NCBI GenBank assembly: GCA_039817415.1
Contig: JBCBVV010000010.1
Location: 1-64,000, forward strand
Source of the DNA: JALEFZ01 sp039817415
GTDB taxonomy: Bacteria; Bacteroidota; Bacteroidia; J057
Length of the DNA stretch: 64,000 bases
Reading direction: 5' to 3'
Shown here: piece after piece, positions 60,745 through 64,000 of the stretch
Numbering within the stretch: position 1 is the first letter of the stretch
How the letters are laid out: every line of letters starts with the position of its first letter
Notes under the pieces: generated by a model
Told to the model about the DNA's origin: nothing
What the model saw: only the letters and a program-made list of their open reading frames with translations
The model's database searches: none
Translations under genes and position numbers: made by a program

Positions 60745-61446
60745 ATGAAGTTGAACAGAGCTTTTTTTTCCATTCTTTTTCTGGTCATCTCAGTATGCAA
60801 TACTGAACTCTTTGCCCAGCGTGCTTTGTATAAACCTCAGCAGCATGAAATTAGTGTGCAGCTGGCAGGTGCAGAACATATATTTCCTTTTAATCAATTG
60901 AACTTATACCAAGAACAAGTTCCTATACAGGCATACGTGGCACGTGGACTTTCCTATACTTATCACTATTCACTTAAGGACGGATTTCGCGTAGCAGCCT
61001 TTTACAAGGATGCCTCATATTTTAGGTTTCCCAATATATTTATTTCAGATGTACAAAGGCTTGACTGGCAATTTCAATTGGGGTATGAAAGAAAGTATCA
61101 CTCTGGCCCCCATCAGTTTTCCATCGGACCTGACTTAATGTATAGCAGAGGAAACACAGAGTTGGGAATTGAAACCGGCGGCGCGATGCCGTTTACGACC
61201 ACACATACCCACCAAACCATTGGTATTGGTCTTGTAGGGGCATATAATTACTTTATTAATACCCACTTTTCGTTAGGAGCAAGCATTACCCTCTATGGGC
61301 AAAGGGCTATTTACGATGATCCTAGTACCTTTTTTGATTCCTATTTCGAAACACAAAACATAAGTGGTGCTTATGCTTCAATTTGGGCTAATTTCCACTT
61401 TGTTAAGATGAAAAAGCGCTGTACTTGCCCCAAGGCAAGACGATAA
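60745..61446 (+). CDS. Outer-membrane beta-barrel protein
   Basis: 233 residues from ATG 60745; a TTG three codons earlier is not needed. The signal peptide ends TELFAQ. The chain alternates amphipathic strands (SYTYHYSLKDGFRVAAFY, WQFQLGYERKYHSGPHQF, TIGIGLVGAYNYFINTHFS, GAYASIWANFHFV), as in small 8- to 10-strand porin-type barrels. The C-terminus KKRCTCPKARR is basic and atypical for a barrel end, so a few residues may be extra or functional. It is convergent with the helical-repeat gene downstream. Confidence 0.75.
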   Translation: MKLNRAFFSILFLVISVCNTELFAQRALYKPQQHEISVQLAGAEHIFPFNQLNLYQEQVPIQAYVARGLSYTYHYSLKDGFRVAAFYKDASYFRFPNIFISDVQRLDWQFQLGYERKYHSGPHQFSIGPDLMYSRGNTELGIETGGAMPFTTTHTHQTIGIGLVGAYNYFINTHFSLGASITLYGQRAIYDDPSTFFDSYFETQNISGAYASIWANFHFVKMKKRCTCPKARR

Positions 61447-61456
61447 AGGGGCTTTG

Positions 61457-62998
61457 TCATTCTGGGAGTCCATACTTTTCTCGTAAAATATCCTTTACGG
61501 CTCTCTTCTCTATTTTTGCTTCTAGCCACGAGATAAAGTCGAGGTAATTGAAGGCCCTTCTTTCCAAAGGGTTATTTTCGAATTCCTTTAATTTATTCAA
61601 AAGGCCTATAAAGGCATGAGGAAGCTCCTCGTGATATAGGTTGAAGGATTGCCTGATAAAACGGAAAATCTCCTCTTCCACCACGGATAAATTATCCATT
61701 TTTGCCATGTAGCGATAAGCTGATTTGGCAAGGGAATCAAGGATGTCATAATTTCCTAATTCGTAATGGGTAATCAAATGCAGCAAGCGCGTGTAACACT
61801 GGATGTCATCTCTTAGGTTCCAGGTCCAATTCATGATGCGGGTGAGGTAATCCACTGTTTTTGAATAGTCCTCTGCTACAAAATACAAGGAGGCTATTTT
61901 GTAATAGAAAATGAGCCTGTGGTGAGGATCCATCTGGAGTTTGTACTGTTCTAGAAATTCCTCTACCTCAGGAACCAGGGCAAGCCCTTCATCCACCTTC
62001 CCCGTCATTAAAAAATGATTCAACTGAGCTAAGGCTAAGTATATATTCGCCTGAATACGGGTATTTCGATGAAGAAGGTATCCTGGGCTTTCTACAAAGC
62101 CTTTAAATTCTTGAATCGTCTCTTCATATTTTCTAGCTCTCCCCGTAAGGTAATGCGCCTGAAGAAGGTGGTGAACTCCCTTAAGGTAAAAGTTGGTTTC
62201 GACGGGGCGCATATGGGGATGGTCTACAAATAAATCTACCCATTTTCTCGCATACCTAAAGTACAAAACAAAGTCTTGGAGAATGTAGGCAAACCAAACA
62301 TATGCTTGATAGAGGTACATTCTCTCATAGAATCCTTCTGCTTGTTGAATGCCTGCCGGAAGCCCAGCTTGAAAGAAGGTCTGGATACTTTCAATTTCAG
62401 CTTCGCTCCGAGCATGACCATTCTCTATATATTTTCCATAAAGGAGTAGAGACAGATTGGAAATTTTTCCGATCAGGCTCAGCTTTTCATGATGGCATTC
62501 TATTTCATGTGCTAGTTCTTGAGCTCTGTTTTTGATGGAACGTGTAATGTGAAGAGACTCGATTTTTTTCTCAAACAAGAGAATTTGAAGGAGAAAAGAT
62601 CCTTGATGGTAGGTTTTGGCAAGCTCCTTACACTTACTTAATACTTTGAGGCTTTGATGGATGAGTCCTTTCCCATAGAGTAAGCGTGCATTTTCAATAT
62701 GGTCGTGAAGGATGTACTCGATGTCTTGGCTATCCTTGATAATTCTAAGACTGGCCATGATTTGTTTGTGAAGGTGGGCCTTCAAATTGGATAACTGAGC
62801 CTTTTTCAGACTCTTTCCCAATTTCAGTACTTGGGATTCGTCATACTCATCCAGTTTATCTAATATGTCAAATAACTGGATAATCTTAAGGTCCTGATTG
62901 GCAGAGTTTCTTTTAACAAATAGCTTGAAATTCCGCTTTTCCGCCTTCTCAAGGGACTTTATCAACTGGAATACCTCCTCTTTTTTTCTGCTGGACAT
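61457..62998 (-). CDS. Helical-repeat (TPR-like) cytoplasmic protein
   Basis: 513 residues, no signal peptide or membrane helix. The N-terminal 90 residues are charged helices (LIKSLEKAEKRNFKLFVKR, FDILDKLDEYDESQ, LKAHLHKQIMASLRI). The rest is alpha-solenoid repeats with tyrosine-rich TPR-like spacing (IHQSLKVLSKCKELAKTYH, YYKIASLYFVAEDYSKTVDY). Such proteins are widespread in Saprospiria-type genomes and are probably scaffolds, but no partner is known. It is transcribed away from leuA. A TATATTTG -7 box candidate lies at 63093-63100 on the minus strand. Confidence 0.8.
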   Translation of the reverse strand: MSSRKKEEVFQLIKSLEKAEKRNFKLFVKRNSANQDLKIIQLFDILDKLDEYDESQVLKLGKSLKKAQLSNLKAHLHKQIMASLRIIKDSQDIEYILHDHIENARLLYGKGLIHQSLKVLSKCKELAKTYHQGSFLLQILLFEKKIESLHITRSIKNRAQELAHEIECHHEKLSLIGKISNLSLLLYGKYIENGHARSEAEIESIQTFFQAGLPAGIQQAEGFYERMYLYQAYVWFAYILQDFVLYFRYARKWVDLFVDHPHMRPVETNFYLKGVHHLLQAHYLTGRARKYEETIQEFKGFVESPGYLLHRNTRIQANIYLALAQLNHFLMTGKVDEGLALVPEVEEFLEQYKLQMDPHHRLIFYYKIASLYFVAEDYSKTVDYLTRIMNWTWNLRDDIQCYTRLLHLITHYELGNYDILDSLAKSAYRYMAKMDNLSVVEEEIFRFIRQSFNLYHEELPHAFIGLLNKLKEFENNPLERRAFNYLDFISWLEAKIEKRAVKDILREKYGLPE

Positions 62999-63206
62999 CG
63001 TAAAAATAATCAGTTCAAGTGTCTGCTATTCAGTAGTTTAGCAATTTTGGTGGGTTGTTAATGATGGTAAAAGGCGGTGAAATGTTGATTCCCAAATATA
63101 TAACTATTGTCCTTTTTGCTTTAACGAAAATGAAATAATCATTTAGATTTTTTTAAAAATGTGAAGAATTCAAGCTCTTCACTAAAAATTCATAACCCTA
63201 AACTCC

Positions 63207-64000
63207 ATGTCAGATAGAAGAATTTTCATATTTGATACGACCTTGAGGGACGGAGAACAGGTCCCCGGTTGCAAGCTGAATACACCTGAAAAGGTTGAGC
63301 TGGCCCTCCTGATCGAGAGCCTTGGAGTTGACGTTCTGGAGGCGGGTTTTCCCATTTCTTCTCCAGGAGATTTTAACAGTGTCCATGAGATTAGTAAAAA
63401 CATTCAAAATGCTACTGTTTGTGCCCTCGCACGCGCAGTAGAAAAGGATATTATTTCTGCTGGTGAGGCCCTGAAACCAGCGAGAAATTCAAGAATTCAT
63501 ACAGGAATAGGTACATCTGAATTCCATATTAAGGGGAAATTCAATTCCAATCGAAACGACATTCTTCAAAGAGCTGTCCAATGTGTAAAGTGGGCCAGAG
63601 ACAGAGCTTCCGAGGTTGAATTTTATGCAGAAGACGCAGGGAGGACCGAAAATGAATACCTCGCAAGAGTAGTAGAGGCTGTGATTACAGCAGGTGCAAG
63701 AGTAGTCAATATTCCTGACACAACAGGCTATTGCCTTCCTCACCAGTATGCAGATAAAATCGCCTATCTCTACAACAATGTCCCCAACATTGACAAAGCC
63801 ATTATCTCATGTCATTGTCATGATGATTTGGGAATGGCAACGGCAAATTCTATTGCAGGAGCCATGGCAGGTGCACAACAGATTGAGTGTACTATCAATG
63901 GTCTAGGGGAAAGGGCAGGAAATGCCTCTTTGGAAGAAGTGGTCATGGTCATAAAAAAGCACAAGACCCTTGGATTGTCCAGTCAGATCAAAACTGAAAT
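63207..64000 (+). CDS. leuA: 2-isopropylmalate synthase, 5' part (runs off the window)
   Basis: The first 264 codons are present. The enzyme condenses acetyl-CoA with 2-oxoisovalerate in the first committed step of leucine synthesis. The N-terminus FIFDTTLRDGEQVPGCKLNT is diagnostic, and the metal-binding HxH is seen in CHCHDDLGMATANSIAGA with TINGLGERAGN after it. It could also be the closely related homocitrate or citramalate synthase, but the GEQVPGC form is usual for Bacteroidota LeuA. The C-terminal regulatory domain lies outside the window. A short hairpin (63161-63182) lies just before the ATG. Confidence 0.93.
   Translation, partial: MSDRRIFIFDTTLRDGEQVPGCKLNTPEKVELALLIESLGVDVLEAGFPISSPGDFNSVHEISKNIQNATVCALARAVEKDIISAGEALKPARNSRIHTGIGTSEFHIKGKFNSNRNDILQRAVQCVKWARDRASEVEFYAEDAGRTENEYLARVVEAVITAGARVVNIPDTTGYCLPHQYADKIAYLYNNVPNIDKAIISCHCHDDLGMATANSIAGAMAGAQQIECTINGLGERAGNASLEEVVMVIKKHKTLGLSSQIKTE

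Noticed and set aside
63161..63182. GTGAAG/CTTCAC hairpin before leuA as a leucine attenuator
   Set aside because: No leader peptide with leucine codons and no alternative terminator hairpin are visible.
1..64000. Mobile elements, prophage genes or CRISPR arrays
   Set aside because: No transposase, integrase, terminal inverted repeat or spaced direct-repeat array was seen. The SusD duplication has no flanking element.

Overview
The window reads as a chromosomal segment of a free-living, probably marine member of the Bacteroidota, most likely a Saprospiria- or Cytophagia-type lineage. The evidence is SusC/SusD outer-membrane pairs, type IX secretion (T9SS) C-terminal sorting domains, LytS/LytTR two-component regulators with extracytoplasmic propellers, lipoproteins with short lipoboxes, no Shine-Dalgarno sequences, and promoters of the TTTG-N19-21-TANNTTTG type. 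The right edge cuts into leuA. I see no transposase, phage gene, integrase or CRISPR array.

Layout. 1-13.3 kb is almost all on the minus strand. It holds a TPR protein, a class III cyclase with TPRs, an af470-like monooxygenase-fold protein, two lipoproteins, a class C beta-lactamase-fold hydrolase, a barrel-like protein coupled to a lipoprotein esterase, a PhyH dioxygenase, a T9SS-exported esterase and a DUF3500 protein. 13.6-17.5 kb is a compact plus-strand three-gene module: a membrane coiled-coil protein with an acidic tail, a Ras-like P-loop GTPase, and a tail-anchored protein that may be a GAP1-like partner. It is the best candidate here for an undescribed system. 17.6-20.6 kb has a SAM hydroxide adenosyltransferase divergent from groES-groEL, with a promoter and two palindromes between them. 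20.7-28.8 kb has a T9SS cargo, an S74-related coiled-coil surface protein, a decayed T9SS domain, and a propeller-LytS kinase with its LytTR regulator. 28.9-31.9 kb is one gene fusing TPRs, histidine kinase, receiver and cyclase.

31.9-44.8 kb holds two small paralogous secreted proteins, an AraC regulator, and a SusC-SusD-(FG-GAP/UnbV)-SusD locus with no glycosidase. SusC and the first SusD have a codon choice like groEL, whereas the second SusD, close in protein sequence, does not. 44.9-47.7 kb encodes a membrane caspase-like protease and a four-helix membrane protein. 47.7-49.7 kb is an OmpR-type two-component pair. Then follow a DUF6624 protein, a very large SGNH hydrolase, tRNA-Leu(CAA), a metallophosphatase, TamB, Mog, a DUF3299-like protein, a barrel protein, a helical-repeat protein and the start of leuA.

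Functionally the window is heavy in signalling (two cyclases, three histidine kinases, a caspase-like protein, a GTPase) and in cell-surface transport and secretion. Start codons were moved where a downstream ATG/GTG gives a clean signal peptide or a more natural N-terminus. Family names come from motif recognition by eye, without database search.
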